Notes: generated by a model not told the origin, from the sequence alone. Shown: positions 1-8,443, counted from the first letter of the stretch. The stretch is DNA of 64,000 bases from Tildeniella nuda ZEHNDER 1965/U140 (GCA_019358895.1 JAHHIG010000008.1:1-64000); one strand, 5' to 3'. Made by a program: numbers and translations.

Positions 1-82
1 CGGACGTTTGGTCCGTAAAACCTTGTCGTTCTCGAAAAAATTGAGCAATCATATTGGCGCGATTTGGTACTTTGTGCATCAT
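1..82 (-). CDS. Hypothetical protein, N-terminal fragment cut by window edge
   Basis: A reading frame opens at a doubled ATG (82 and 79) and runs off the left edge. A good Shine-Dalgarno motif, GGGAGG on the minus strand (90-95), lies seven bases upstream, which is the main reason to call it. The visible residues start MMHKVPNRANMIAQFF. It begins 30 bases after the stop of the HEAT-repeat gene on the same strand, so the two are probably co-transcribed. The product cannot be identified from 27 residues. Confidence 0.5.
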   Translation of the reverse strand, partial: MMHKVPNRANMIAQFFRERQGFTDQTS

Positions 83-112
83 TACAATGCCTCCCTTCGC
101 TCCTAACCATTA

Positions 113-652
113 CTATTCACCACTACCGTTATTTGAATCATCGAGTGCTTTGATCAACGCAGAAATAATAGTTTTGTCTCCGCTACTGACCTTACCTAAC
201 GCGTATGCAGCCGCAGAACGGGTTTTACCGTCTGTATCCTTGGCGAGCATTGTCAGCAGCGTTGAGGTAGCAGCACGGTCTTTAATACCAAAATCACCTA
301 GCGCATAAGCAGCATTTGTGCGGACAAGGCGATCGCGATCATCCAAAACTCCAATCAGCTTTGGGACAACTATTTCAGGGTTTCTGCCTACAATGCCTAG
401 GGTATAGGCAGCATTAGCTTTGACATTAGCGTTTGAACTGTTCAATGCCTGAGCAAGACCTGGTACTGCTGGTTGGTCACATTCAATCAGCTTTTGAATA
501 GCAGGGGTATCCAATTGAGAGAGTTGCTCCAGGTAGTGAACGATTTCTGCCTGAGTGCAAGTCTTTGCCCAAACACTAAAAACAGGTAGCAATCCAACTA
601 CTGGAGCAACGACGGTGACAATCAAGACTGTAAGTGCAGAATACTGCTTCAT
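113..652 (-). CDS. Exported HEAT-repeat protein
   Basis: A 179-residue protein with a hydrophobic N-terminal segment (about residues 5-30) that looks like a signal peptide ending near VWA, followed by about three HEAT/PBS-lyase-type helical repeats from residue 65 to the end. The repeats share the pattern R-x-NAAYALG (AAYTLG, AAYALGDFG, AAYALGKV). Such repeats bind other proteins; in cyanobacteria they occur both in phycobilin lyase partners and in unrelated scaffolds. Nothing here points to a bilin lyase, and export argues against it. A partial gene follows 30 bases downstream on the same strand. Role unknown. Confidence 0.75.
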   Translation of the reverse strand: MKQYSALTVLIVTVVAPVVGLLPVFSVWAKTCTQAEIVHYLEQLSQLDTPAIQKLIECDQPAVPGLAQALNSSNANVKANAAYTLGIVGRNPEIVVPKLIGVLDDRDRLVRTNAAYALGDFGIKDRAATSTLLTMLAKDTDGKTRSAAAYALGKVSSGDKTIISALIKALDDSNNGSGE

Positions 653-766
653 GCGGCACCGATTTAACTATTTCAACCACCTATTTCAACCATACAGTTG
701 TCATCATCATCATGAAGCTGCTTGAACTCAAGGGCTACTCGTTAAACAACTTTTTTGTAACCTCTA

Positions 767-1369
767 TTAACAACAGCGCGTCCCTGTACAGCTTCCAGTG
801 ACTTTACGTCGTCGCCTGTTCGTATAACAGCAACACCCTGTGCTTCCTGCATACTGCAATACTTTCAGAGATTCCGTCTTGTGAACTGTATGTGCAAAAA
901 ACCAAGCGTGCAAGTGGTCATCATTAATCGGATCAAGAGATATTGAGCGACGCATAGAAGCTTGAATACTATCGATCAGCTTATTGATCAAATCATCGGA
1001 CAGGCAATCCTCTGTTGATGGAGTTGTTTCATAGCCGTCTTTAACTTGCTCTTCTCGCGAAGGCAATTCGGTATATTGCAGCAACTTTTCGTAAAGAGGC
1101 GCTTGACCGAAACCCACCCAGTAACTTTCGACTGTTTGGTTACATTGATCAGGATGTTCAATCTGATATCCCAATCGGATTCCTCCTAATGCTTGATCGG
1201 GAAAGTTCTGGTTTATCTCTTTCTTTAAGGCTGCTTCTACTTCAAGTAGAAGACTATCCATAACTTCCTCTTGCACAGGTCCGCTTTTCGGTGAGCGCAA
1301 GATTTTCCTTGACAATGAATCAAGACTTGGTGACTGTTCTGGACTTTGATAATTAGGTTTGTCTGGCAT
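767..1369 (-). CDS. Hypothetical protein with a Cys/Arg-rich C-terminal tail
   Basis: A 200-residue soluble protein of no family I recognise. Residues 1-173 are ordinary and acidic. The last 25 residues change sharply in composition: a CCC run, an RRRR run and a terminal CC. The same DNA in another frame (852 down to 742) gives a 36-residue peptide starting MQEAQGVAVIRTGDD and ending GYKKVV, which has far more normal composition. Either the tail is a genuine Cys-rich extension, or a frameshift near 850 has moved the true C-terminus out of frame. I favour the frameshift. There is no adjacent modification enzyme to support a peptide precursor. Confidence 0.55.
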   Translation of the reverse strand: MPDKPNYQSPEQSPSLDSLSRKILRSPKSGPVQEEVMDSLLLEVEAALKKEINQNFPDQALGGIRLGYQIEHPDQCNQTVESYWVGFGQAPLYEKLLQYTELPSREEQVKDGYETTPSTEDCLSDDLINKLIDSIQASMRRSISLDPINDDHLHAWFFAHTVHKTESLKVLQYAGSTGCCCYTNRRRRKVTGSCTGTRCC

Positions 1370-1524
1370 TTTCAGCTTTCCTATAATTCTTATTTCAACT
1401 ATAAGTTTCTCCTTAGAAATCTGTATTACCCACGAGGGTAGTCTTGTTAGCAGACCCGGTTGAAGCGGTGAGAAGGAGTAGGGTGTTGGATGAGAGACTT
1501 CAAAGAACGATCGCGGCTTCTAAC

Positions 1525-1762
1525 CATGAGGCAGTGCCTTTGAGAGAGGCGATAGGGAAAGCAACAAGACGTGAGCAGAGAATTTCGTCCATGATCGTCG
1601 ATCGCACCAGACTCAGAAATCGGGTTTCTCAGCCAGACGCTGTTGCCTTGTACTCGACGCATTCACTAGAAACCCGATTTCTTGGCATCACGCGACACAT
1701 GTTTCAGGTTCAAGGAGCGATCGTTCCGGTTTGAAGCAGCAAAGTTCTGACTTGAAGTGCGA
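1525..1762. repeat. Left direct repeat flanking the first TA pair
   Basis: About 237 bp that reappears in the same orientation at 2638-2873 with scattered substitutions and small indels. It contains an inverted pair, AGAAATCGGGTTTCT near 1617 and AGAAACCCGATTTCT near 1670, belonging to the GAAACC/GGTTTC family seen elsewhere in the window, and it runs into the 21-bp array. The reading frame through it is not supported as coding. Confidence 0.8.
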
Positions 1763-1913
1763 TCGTTCCTATTTCAAATGCGATCGTTCCTACTTGAAAC
1801 AGCAATTTTCCTACTTCAGATGCGATCGTTCCTGCTTTGAGTGCGATCGTTCCAGGTCAAACCAGCAACCTCTGAGCTTTGAGTGCGAGCGTTTGAGTTC
1901 TGGGTGTAAATAG
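1740..1913. repeat. 21-bp tandem repeat array (array 1)
   Basis: About eight degenerate units with a strict 21-base period. Two unit flavours alternate: one carries TGCGATCGTTCC and the other ACAGCAA. Many units therefore hold a GCGATCG core. It lies directly upstream of the first TA pair, and the same array family restarts after that pair's right-hand direct repeat. Confidence 0.8.
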
Positions 1914-2009
1914 TCGCGTGCCAAACCGCAGGTTCGGAGCTTTGAATTGCAAGTTTTGAGATCAGGGGGCGATCGCTTACGATAGGGCTATCTTGAGAAG
2001 CTCAATGCT

Positions 2010-2234
2010 ATGGAAACGATGCGGCAGATTGTGCAGGTGAACAGCGATCGTAAAGTTGAACTAACATTGCCAGACGCAGTGGAACCTGGATTGGTTGAGA
2101 TTGTTGTCGTGTTACAACCATTGCAGCCTTCACAAACACCTGCTGCCCAAAGCATTAACCTCTTTGGCTTCTTGCCCACTCGCATTGATCCGCTTCAGTT
2201 TCAGCGCGAGTTGAGAGATGAATGGCACCAGTAA
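2010..2234 (+). CDS. VapB-like antitoxin
   Basis: A 74-residue protein whose first half resembles the small beta-rich antitoxins that accompany PIN toxins in cyanobacteria (VNSDRKVELTLPDAVEPG), with a C-terminal tail that would wrap the toxin (FQRELRDEWHQ). Its stop overlaps the toxin start by 17 bases, the usual translationally coupled antitoxin-first order. The start is the ATG at 2010; an in-frame ATG at 2019 is an alternative. The pair lies between two long direct repeats. The family call rests on context as much as on sequence. Confidence 0.7.
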   Translation: METMRQIVQVNSDRKVELTLPDAVEPGLVEIVVVLQPLQPSQTPAAQSINLFGFLPTRIDPLQFQRELRDEWHQ

Positions 2235-2616
2235 CCGTTATCTGTTCGACACCAACATCTTCATTTACTACTTCAACGGGGAAGCCGCCGTTCAGTCAAT
2301 CATCGGTGAAGTCTTGGCAGGGCAAGCGACCGGATGCTACTGTCCGGTCAGTTGGGCAGAATTGCTCTGTTATCTTGCCCTGACAGAAACAGAAGCCAAC
2401 CAAATTCGATCCTTTCTGCGTTTGTTCACCAGTGTTCTTCTCAGTGAGCAGGTGCTCGATCGTGCAGCTTACATCCGGCGTAGTCGTCGCATTGCTTTAC
2501 CAGATGCTCTCATTGCAGCCTGTGCCGTCGAAAGCAACAGCGTTTTGGTTACTCGCAACAGTCGAGACTTCCAGAATATTGTCGATCTCAGCCTTCTCAA
2601 TCCCTTTGCTCTGTAA
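2218..2616 (+). CDS. VapC-like PIN-domain toxin
   Basis: A 132-residue PIN-domain protein, the normal length for a VapC/FitB-type toxic RNase. The acidic site is visible: D11 in FDTNIFIY, E48 in WAELL, D96 in LPDALIAA, and N114/D117 in TRNSRDF. The asparagine variant of the last motif is usual in this subgroup. Members cut tRNA or other RNA using bound magnesium, and the antitoxin blocks the site. The gene starts inside the antitoxin gene, so expression should be coupled. Unlike the PIN genes at 56.1 and 61.5 kb, it looks intact. Confidence 0.85.
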   Translation: MNGTSNRYLFDTNIFIYYFNGEAAVQSIIGEVLAGQATGCYCPVSWAELLCYLALTETEANQIRSFLRLFTSVLLSEQVLDRAAYIRRSRRIALPDALIAACAVESNSVLVTRNSRDFQNIVDLSLLNPFAL

Positions 2617-2637
2617 GCAACCATTGAGATGTCGATG

Positions 2638-2873
2638 CATGAGGCAGTGCCTTTGAAGGAGACGATACTACAAGCAACAAGACTTGAGCAGAGAATTTCG
2701 TCTATTATCGTCGATCGCGCCAGACTCAGAAATCGGGTTTCTCAGCCAGACGCTGTTGCCTTATCCGCATCGCATTCACCAGAAACCCGATTTCTTGGCA
2801 TCACGCGACACATGTTTCAGGTTCAAAGAGCGATCGTTCCGGTTTGAAACAGCAAAGTTCTGCCTTGAAGTGC
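2638..2873. repeat. Right direct repeat flanking the first TA pair
   Basis: Second copy of the 1525-1762 repeat, same orientation, offset about 1113 bases. It starts 21 bases after the toxin stop. It keeps the GAAATCGGG/CCCGATTTC inverted pair and again runs into a 21-bp array. Confidence 0.8.
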
Positions 2874-2874
2874 G

Positions 2875-2916
2875 TTCGCGCAGCGTTCCGTTCGCATCGC
2901 GTTCCGCAGGAAAGGA
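2875..2916 (+). mobile_element. 42-bp micro-insert in GATCG, copy 1
   Basis: The normal unit reads AAGTGCGATCGTTCCGG. Here 42 bases starting TTCGCGCAGCGTTCC and ending CGCAGGAAAGGA lie exactly between TGCG and ATCGTTCCGG. Removing them restores the unit. Because 42 is twice the 21-base period, the array stays in register. Confidence 0.75.
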
Positions 2917-2937
2917 ATCGTTCCGGTTTCAAGTGCG

Positions 2938-2979
2938 TTCGCGCAGCGTTCCGTTCGCATCGCGTTCCGCAGGAAAGGA
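2938..2979 (+). mobile_element. 42-bp micro-insert in GATCG, copy 2
   Basis: Identical to copy 1, in the next unit and at the same G/ATCG point. Identity to copy 1 means either that the enlarged unit was recently duplicated or that two insertions occurred. Duplication is the simpler reading. Confidence 0.75.
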
Positions 2980-3339
2980 ATCGTTCCGGTTTGAAACAGC
3001 AAAGTTCTGACTTGAAGTGCGATCGTTCCGGCTTGAAACAGCAACTTTCCTACTTTAGATACAATCGTTCGAGGTCAGAGTGCGATCGTTCCTACTTCAG
3101 ATGCGATCGCTCCTATTTCAAACAGCAACCTTTCTACTTCAAGTGCGATCGTTCTGATTTGAAATGCGATCGTTTCTGCTTGAAACAGCAAACTTCGAGC
3201 TTTGAGTGCGATCGTTCCGGTTTGAAACAGCAAAGTTCCTACTTAAAACAGCAAGCTTCGAGCTTTGAGGTGCAAGCTTCGAGTGTTGAGGGTAAATCGT
3301 TTAAGTTTAGAGGGCGATTTTGTCCCCCTACTCAGGTTC

Positions 3340-4770
3340 TCACCAGGCAACGGGGACAAAATCGATGCCTGATCCAAAGCGCTTGCCAGGGGACACTTTC
3401 ACGAGTTGAATGCCGACATTGCGATCGCCCGATGGCAAAAACCGCACTGGTTCTGATGCCCCTGTTGCCACAAAAGCGGGTGATGCAAGTGCTTGCTGCA
3501 CGCCTGCACGAGTGGGATCACGGGCGATCGCGGCAGCGAGTGCTTTCGTTGCATCATAGGCAGTGGCAGTGCGCCAGTTCACATCGCCACCCCACAGTTG
3601 GCGCGATTGCCTTGGAAAGGAGGACTTAAGATTGCCGTCAATATGCCACGGCACTGCCAGCACCATTCCTTCTGCTGGTTGTCCACCAACCTCTAAGGTT
3701 TTCGGTGCATAGACATCATCCCCTCCTAAAAGGCTCAGGCGACGTTGATTAACCTGCACGACCTGAAGTGCCTGGTCGAGCGTGCCTGTATTTGCGGCTA
3801 GCATCAGCAGTTTGTCGTCTTGCTTGAGCGCCTGGTCAACTGCCTGTGCCGCGCTGAAAGTGGGAGCCGACAGATCAAATTCATCGGATACTTGCCCACC
3901 CGAAAGGGCGATCGCCGTGACAAATTCTGCCTTCAACGACTGGCTGTAAGCACTTTGAGAGTTGAAAAACACGGCTGCTTTTTTCTGCTGCAAGCGTTTG
4001 ACGGCATAGTCTGCCAGCGCTCTGGCGGCAACATAGTCGCTCGGCACCGTCCGAAAGGTGTACTTGCCGAAACCAGACAGTTTTACAGTGGAGCTAATGG
4101 GTGAAATGCTCACCAACCCACCCGCGTTATAGACGCTTCCCGCTGCCAAGGTGACATCACTGGCATAATGACCCACCACGCCCAAAACATCAGGATTTTG
4201 TACCAATGCATTCGCAATTTGTTTCGCTATATCAGGGTTGTTGTCGTCATTGGTGATGACAACCTTGAGTGGAACCGACTGACTCCCGATCGCGCCGTTC
4301 AGTTCTTGCTGCGCCTGAGCCACCCCGCGCAAAATTTCTAAGCTGCCGTTGGGATCACTGCCAAGGGGTACGGCTACCGCGATCGCATAAGAACGGTTGT
4401 TACCGATACGAGCATTATTCAAGTAAATCAATGTTTCGGGTGCATTGCGCGCCGCTTGCAGGGCTGATTCAAACCGTGCAGTCGCTTCACTGTATTGCTT
4501 CGCAGCCATCGCCCTTACACCTGCCTGTTTCGCCAGTGCAAAGGCGGGCTTATCAGTTTTGATTTCGTTCGAAGCTAAGTTACGTTCGCCCTGACTGATG
4601 CGATCCTCAATAGACACAGCTTCCCTGGGCACCTGAGGCTCCTTGCTTGCAAACTGAGGCTCAAGCTTGACACCTGCTTTTGGCATGAACCACCAAAACC
4701 CAGCGCCCAATAACCCAACTGTGAGCAGGAGTGCCAACACTAGCGCTGGAGTTTCATTTTTCTGCGACAT
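3340..4770 (-). CDS. ABC-type substrate-binding protein (Leu/Ile/Val receptor family)
   Basis: About 476 residues from the chosen ATG at 4770; in-frame ATGs at 4785 and 4806 exist, and the last overlaps the end of bioF. One N-terminal membrane segment (LVLALLLTVGLLGAGFWWF) is followed by a short helical, TPR-like stretch, then a periplasmic-binding fold of the receptor family, recognisable in the NDDNNPDIAKQIANAL and GVVGHYASDVTLAAG segments. With no clear cleavage site it is probably membrane-anchored on the periplasmic side. No permease or ATPase gene is adjacent, so the ligand and any transport role are unknown. Confidence 0.75.
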   Translation of the reverse strand: MSQKNETPALVLALLLTVGLLGAGFWWFMPKAGVKLEPQFASKEPQVPREAVSIEDRISQGERNLASNEIKTDKPAFALAKQAGVRAMAAKQYSEATARFESALQAARNAPETLIYLNNARIGNNRSYAIAVAVPLGSDPNGSLEILRGVAQAQQELNGAIGSQSVPLKVVITNDDNNPDIAKQIANALVQNPDVLGVVGHYASDVTLAAGSVYNAGGLVSISPISSTVKLSGFGKYTFRTVPSDYVAARALADYAVKRLQQKKAAVFFNSQSAYSQSLKAEFVTAIALSGGQVSDEFDLSAPTFSAAQAVDQALKQDDKLLMLAANTGTLDQALQVVQVNQRRLSLLGGDDVYAPKTLEVGGQPAEGMVLAVPWHIDGNLKSSFPRQSRQLWGGDVNWRTATAYDATKALAAAIARDPTRAGVQQALASPAFVATGASEPVRFLPSGDRNVGIQLVKVSPGKRFGSGIDFVPVAW

Positions 4771-4789
4771 AAGCGATCCAGGCATCGAT

Positions 4790-5980
4790 TCAAATAAGGG
4801 TAACATTATCGCTCAGAGCTGTGATGAACGGGTCGATGTGAGTCTTGTCGTGGGTTGCCATGAGGGTCAGGCGAAGACGGCTAGTTGGTACGGTGGGTGG
4901 GCGGATGGCTGGTGCAAAAAAGCCCGCTTGTCGTAAAGCTGTCGCCAGATGAAGCGCGATCGCAGGACTGCCAACCTGCAAACTTAGAATAGGAGACTCG
5001 GACGGTAGGAGTTTGAGGTCTACATTTGGGCTGGCTACAAACTTCTGGGTTAATGCCTGCTTGAGTGCCGTGACGTTTTGCCAAAGTTGGGTACGGCGTT
5101 GCGGTTCTTGTTGGGCGATCGCGATCGCTGTCAGTGCAGCGGCAGTATCGGCTGGAGAGAGCGCTGTCGTGTAAATCCAGCCAGCCGATCGGTTTCGCAG
5201 GTAATCGATGAGCGTTGCTGAACCCGCGACATAGCCGCCCAGACTGCCCAACGCCTTGCTAAGCGTGCCTACCTGAATGAGGGTGCTGCCCGTGCAGCCG
5301 AAGTGTTCGACACAGCCTGCACCTGTTCCCCCTAAAACGCCTGTAGCGTGTGCCTCATCCACCAGCAGCATGGCATCAAACGTCTCTGCTAAGGCTAAAA
5401 GTTCGGGCAATGGACACAGGTCGCCATCCATACTGAACACGCTGTCAGTCAGTAGCAAACAGCGACGGTAGCGATCGCGGTGCTGTTCCAAATGCTGTTG
5501 CAACTCTGCGGCATCACAATGCGCGTACTTTAGAACCGTCGCACCGCTCAAAATAGCACCATTCACAAGGCTGGAGTGATTGTATTGGTCGGACAAGATG
5601 AGATCACGTTTGCCCACCAGAGCGCTGACCGTCCCCAAATTGGCAAGATAGCCAGAGCTAAACACCAGCGCGTCTTCGGTTTGCTTCAATGCCGCGATCG
5701 CCCGTTCCAACTGCTGGTGAATGTCTCGATGCCCACTGACTAACCGTGAGCCTGTGCTGCCCGTGCCGTACTTCTGTGTAGCGGCGATCGCGGCTTGAAT
5801 TAAGCGATCGTCCCCAGCCAAACCCAAATAGTCGTTACTGGCAAAGTTGATGACGCGTTGCCCATCCATCTCGACCACCGCACCAGCACGTCCCTGAATC
5901 GTTTGCACCGATCGATACCAGCCTGCCCGATGAATCGTCGCAAGAGCATCATCGATCCAGGCGTAGGGGTTGGTGGTCAT
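4790..5980 (-). CDS. bioF: 8-amino-7-oxononanoate synthase
   Basis: A 396-residue PLP enzyme of the alpha-oxoamine synthase family, the expected length for BioF. It condenses pimeloyl thioester with alanine in the first ring-forming stage of biotin synthesis. Visible marks are FASNDYLGL near residue 46, [13 protein letters not shown] (about 71-83), [13 protein letters not shown], and the PLP lysine in [13 protein letters not shown]. The related enzymes KBL and ALAS are possible, but the cyanobacterial BioF pattern fits best. No other bio gene is visible nearby. Confidence 0.88.
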   Translation of the reverse strand: MTTNPYAWIDDALATIHRAGWYRSVQTIQGRAGAVVEMDGQRVINFASNDYLGLAGDDRLIQAAIAATQKYGTGSTGSRLVSGHRDIHQQLERAIAALKQTEDALVFSSGYLANLGTVSALVGKRDLILSDQYNHSSLVNGAILSGATVLKYAHCDAAELQQHLEQHRDRYRRCLLLTDSVFSMDGDLCPLPELLALAETFDAMLLVDEAHATGVLGGTGAGCVEHFGCTGSTLIQVGTLSKALGSLGGYVAGSATLIDYLRNRSAGWIYTTALSPADTAAALTAIAIAQQEPQRRTQLWQNVTALKQALTQKFVASPNVDLKLLPSESPILSLQVGSPAIALHLATALRQAGFFAPAIRPPTVPTSRLRLTLMATHDKTHIDPFITALSDNVTLI

Positions 5981-5984
5981 GGGG

Positions 5985-6070
5985 GAGGAGGCAGGGGGCA
6001 GAAGGCAGGAGGCAGGGGAGGCAGAGGGAGCAGGGGAGGCAAGAGGGAGCAGGGGAGGCAGAGGGCAGGA
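5985..6070. repeat. Purine-rich short tandem repeat
   Basis: A G/A-rich stretch built from imperfect copies of GGCAGGAGGCA and GGGGAGGCA, upstream of bioF and leading into the inverted-repeat copy at 6071. Related or inverted versions recur at 8444-8590, inside recJ, at 30.5-30.8 kb and at 36.7 kb. Non-coding. Confidence 0.75.
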
Positions 6071-6173
<103 letters not shown>

Positions 6174-6174
6174 C

Positions 6175-6546
6175 CTAAAACTCAATACCTGTCTGACGCA
6201 TGTAGCTGAGCAGCCAACTGGCGATCGTCGCTCGTCGTGTTTTACGGGGCACTAGCTCGTTGACTTTATACCCTTGGAACCCCAGTTTCTCTTTCAGTAG
6301 CTGTTTGTCCTCGGCTGGAATCGATCGCGTTAGTTTCACTGTTGCCGGACGGCTGGCAATGAAATCGGGCGGTTCAGGATAGGCGGCTTGCCATTCGGGT
6401 GCAACGGCAGCCGTGTTCCAGCGATCGTCTGCGTCAAGGCGGTAGCCGAGATGGTGCCACACCAGTTGATTGACCGTCGCATCCTCCAGCGTTTCATTGA
6501 GAATTGCCCAGATTGTTTCAGTCGTTAGCGGCGGAAGGTCAACCAT
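6175..6546 (-). CDS. DUF1823 family protein
   Basis: A 123-residue protein from the ATG at 6546. A longer frame opens at 6624, but the family-like sequence begins MVDLPPLTTETIWAIL. It matches the cyanobacterial and plastid DUF1823 family as I remember it (IWAILNE, VWHHLGYRLD, PRKTRRATIASWLLSYM). Function unknown; soluble, no membrane segment. It is divergent from the GH13 gene, and both lie inside the 103-bp inverted repeat. Confidence 0.75.
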   Translation of the reverse strand: MVDLPPLTTETIWAILNETLEDATVNQLVWHHLGYRLDADDRWNTAAVAPEWQAAYPEPPDFIASRPATVKLTRSIPAEDKQLLKEKLGFQGYKVNELVPRKTRRATIASWLLSYMRQTGIEF

Positions 6547-6673
6547 CAGCGTTGTTCGTGTCAGACGTAGGAAGCAATCAATATTATGCCCTTTGCAAGA
6601 TGCGGCTCTGTTCCTGTGGGTCACAGAATACTCCCAATTATTAGTTTTTGCAGCCGTAGCTTAGAGGAGTGTT

Positions 6674-8335
6674 ATGACAAGTTCTATTGAGTTCAGCTTA
6701 TTTGCACCCTACAACAATGAAGCTGCGTTGATTGGCTCCTTTTCTGACTGGAACGCGATCGCGATGACGAAGGGTAAGGATGGCTCCTTTCGAGTCAATG
6801 TTGATCTGGAAGACGGGGTTCATCAATACAAATTTCGAGTGCGCTCCAAAAGCTGGTTTTTTGAACCGGATCAATGGGTGGATGTGACCGATCCGTACGC
6901 GACAGATATCGATGGCACCAGCAGCGAGGAGAACGGCATTGTTCGCATTAAAGGCGGTGAGCGCATCGTTGACACCTATGTTTGGAAACATGACAAGAAT
7001 CCCCTACCCGCTGACCACGAATTAGTAATTTACGAGCTTCACGTCGCCGACTTTTCGGGCGGTGAGAATGACAAGAAGGCGCGGGGACAGTACAAGCATG
7101 TAGTTGAGAAGCTGGATTATTTATGTGAGTTGGGCATTAACGCGATCGAACTTATGCCCATTAAGGAATATCCTGGCAGCTACAGTTGGGGCTATAATCC
7201 ACGTCACTTCTTTGCCTCCGAAACCAGCTACGGTGCCAGTAGAGACTTAAAGAAGCTCGTTGATGCATGTCACGCCAGAGGCATTCGCATTCTCATGGAT
7301 GGCATCTACAACCATTCCGAAGCCTCCTGTCCGCTGACCCAGATTGATCACGACTATTGGTATCACCACGAACCCCGCGATCCCGACAACAACTGGGGAC
7401 CAGAGTTCAACTACGAACACTACGACGAAAACCTGAAAACGTACCCTGCGCGGCGCTTTTCTGGCGATGCCGTGCGCTACTGGGTGGAGGAATACCACAT
7501 TGACGGCATTCGCTTTGATGCCGCACGCCAGATTGCCAACTACGACTTCATGCACTGGATTGTGGGAGAAGCGAAACAGAGCGCTGGTGACAAGCCTTTT
7601 TATACCGTAGCGGAACACATCCCCGAAGCCACCAGCATTACGAATGTGGATGGTCCAATGGATGGCTGCTGGCACGACAGCTTTTACCATTGCATCCTGG
7701 AGCACATCTGTGGAGACACGTTTGACCTTGAGCGGCTGAAAGATGTGCTGGATGCCAAGCGTCAGGGCTTTATGGGCGCAACGAATATCGTGAATTACCT
7801 GACCAACCATGATCACAATCACGTCATGGCTGAATTAGGCGATCGCGAAATTTTGGGTGAGGAAGCCTTTCGTCGCGTGAAGCTCGGCGTTGCCCTACTC
7901 ATGACCGCAATGGGTGTGCCGCTGATCTGGATGGGCGAAGAATTTGGCGAATACAAGTACAAGACGATCGACCAAGCAAAAATTGACTGGAGGCTGCTAG
8001 ATGGCGATTTGAACAAAGGGTTGTTGGAGTCCTACAAGGGCTTGATCAATCTGCGGAAGGAAAACCACGCGCTCTACACCGAAAATATTGAGTTTTTCCA
8101 CGAAAACCCAGAGGGTAAAGTGCTTGCCTACACCCGCTGGAACGATGAAGGCTCTCGTGTCGTGGTCGTTGCTAATTTCTCTGACCAGTTTTTGGGCGGT
8201 TATGAAGTGGCTGACCTTCCCGCAGATGGCACCTGGCACGAGTGGACAGGTAACTATGATGTCGAGGTCAGCGATCGTCGTCTAGCGATCGACCTTGGTC
8301 CGTTTGAAGCCAAAGTCTTGGTCTGGCAGGCATAA
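6674..8335 (+). CDS. GH13 alpha-amylase family enzyme with CBM48-like N-terminus
   Basis: 553 residues with a strong ribosome site (GAGGAG) before the ATG. Residues 1-95 look like the early-set/CBM48 glycogen-binding domain; the GH13 barrel follows. The conserved regions are present: DGIYNHSE from D209, GIRFDAAR with nucleophile D282, the acid/base E314 in AEHIPE, and TNHD with D380. A C-terminal all-beta domain ends the protein. It acts on alpha-glucans, so glycogen metabolism is the likely setting. The exact reaction (branching-like, trehalohydrolase-like or amylase) cannot be fixed from sequence alone. No signal peptide, so cytoplasmic. Confidence 0.85.
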   Translation: MTSSIEFSLFAPYNNEAALIGSFSDWNAIAMTKGKDGSFRVNVDLEDGVHQYKFRVRSKSWFFEPDQWVDVTDPYATDIDGTSSEENGIVRIKGGERIVDTYVWKHDKNPLPADHELVIYELHVADFSGGENDKKARGQYKHVVEKLDYLCELGINAIELMPIKEYPGSYSWGYNPRHFFASETSYGASRDLKKLVDACHARGIRILMDGIYNHSEASCPLTQIDHDYWYHHEPRDPDNNWGPEFNYEHYDENLKTYPARRFSGDAVRYWVEEYHIDGIRFDAARQIANYDFMHWIVGEAKQSAGDKPFYTVAEHIPEATSITNVDGPMDGCWHDSFYHCILEHICGDTFDLERLKDVLDAKRQGFMGATNIVNYLTNHDHNHVMAELGDREILGEEAFRRVKLGVALLMTAMGVPLIWMGEEFGEYKYKTIDQAKIDWRLLDGDLNKGLLESYKGLINLRKENHALYTENIEFFHENPEGKVLAYTRWNDEGSRVVVVANFSDQFLGGYEVADLPADGTWHEWTGNYDVEVSDRRLAIDLGPFEAKVLVWQA

Positions 8336-8340
8336 GTGTT

Positions 8341-8443
8341 AGCGGTCAGCAGTTAGCGGTCAGCGGTCAGCTTTCTTCCAAACGCCAACCCCCCTTAGCC
8401 TTAAGAAGCGTTCCGATAGCAAGACGTTACAACCCTTTTCGCC
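8341..8443 (-). repeat. Right arm of the 103-bp inverted repeat
   Basis: Inverted match of 6071-6173, beginning five bases after the GH13 stop with GGTCAGC-type heptamers and ending TTTTCGCC. The arm spacing is 2,167 bases and contains two whole genes. Confidence 0.9.

Larger units (their letters stand above)
2840..3300. repeat. 21-bp tandem repeat array (array 2) with two inserts
   Basis: About twenty units of the same 21-base family as array 1, alternating TGCGATCGTTCC and ACAGCAA flavours. Two consecutive units carrying the GATCG core are each enlarged by an identical 42-bp insert (2875-2916 and 2938-2979). The array ends just before the 3' end of the substrate-binding protein gene. Confidence 0.85.

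Noticed and set aside
767-1369. Ribosomal peptide (RiPP) precursor with a Cys-rich core
   Set aside because: The leader would be far too long, no cleavage motif or maturation enzyme is visible, and a frameshift explains the tail more simply.
1444-1734. 96-codon plus-strand frame with a similar frame at 2629-2847
   Set aside because: The similarity is explained by the direct repeat itself; the frames have no ribosome site and translate the palindromic repeat.
2844-3629. 261-codon plus-strand frame rich in CDRS/LKQQ repeats
   Set aside because: It is the translation of the 21-bp array and then the antisense of the substrate-binding protein gene.
7247-7822. 191-codon minus-strand frame inside the GH13 gene
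   Set aside because: Antisense shadow of a gene with complete GH13 motifs.
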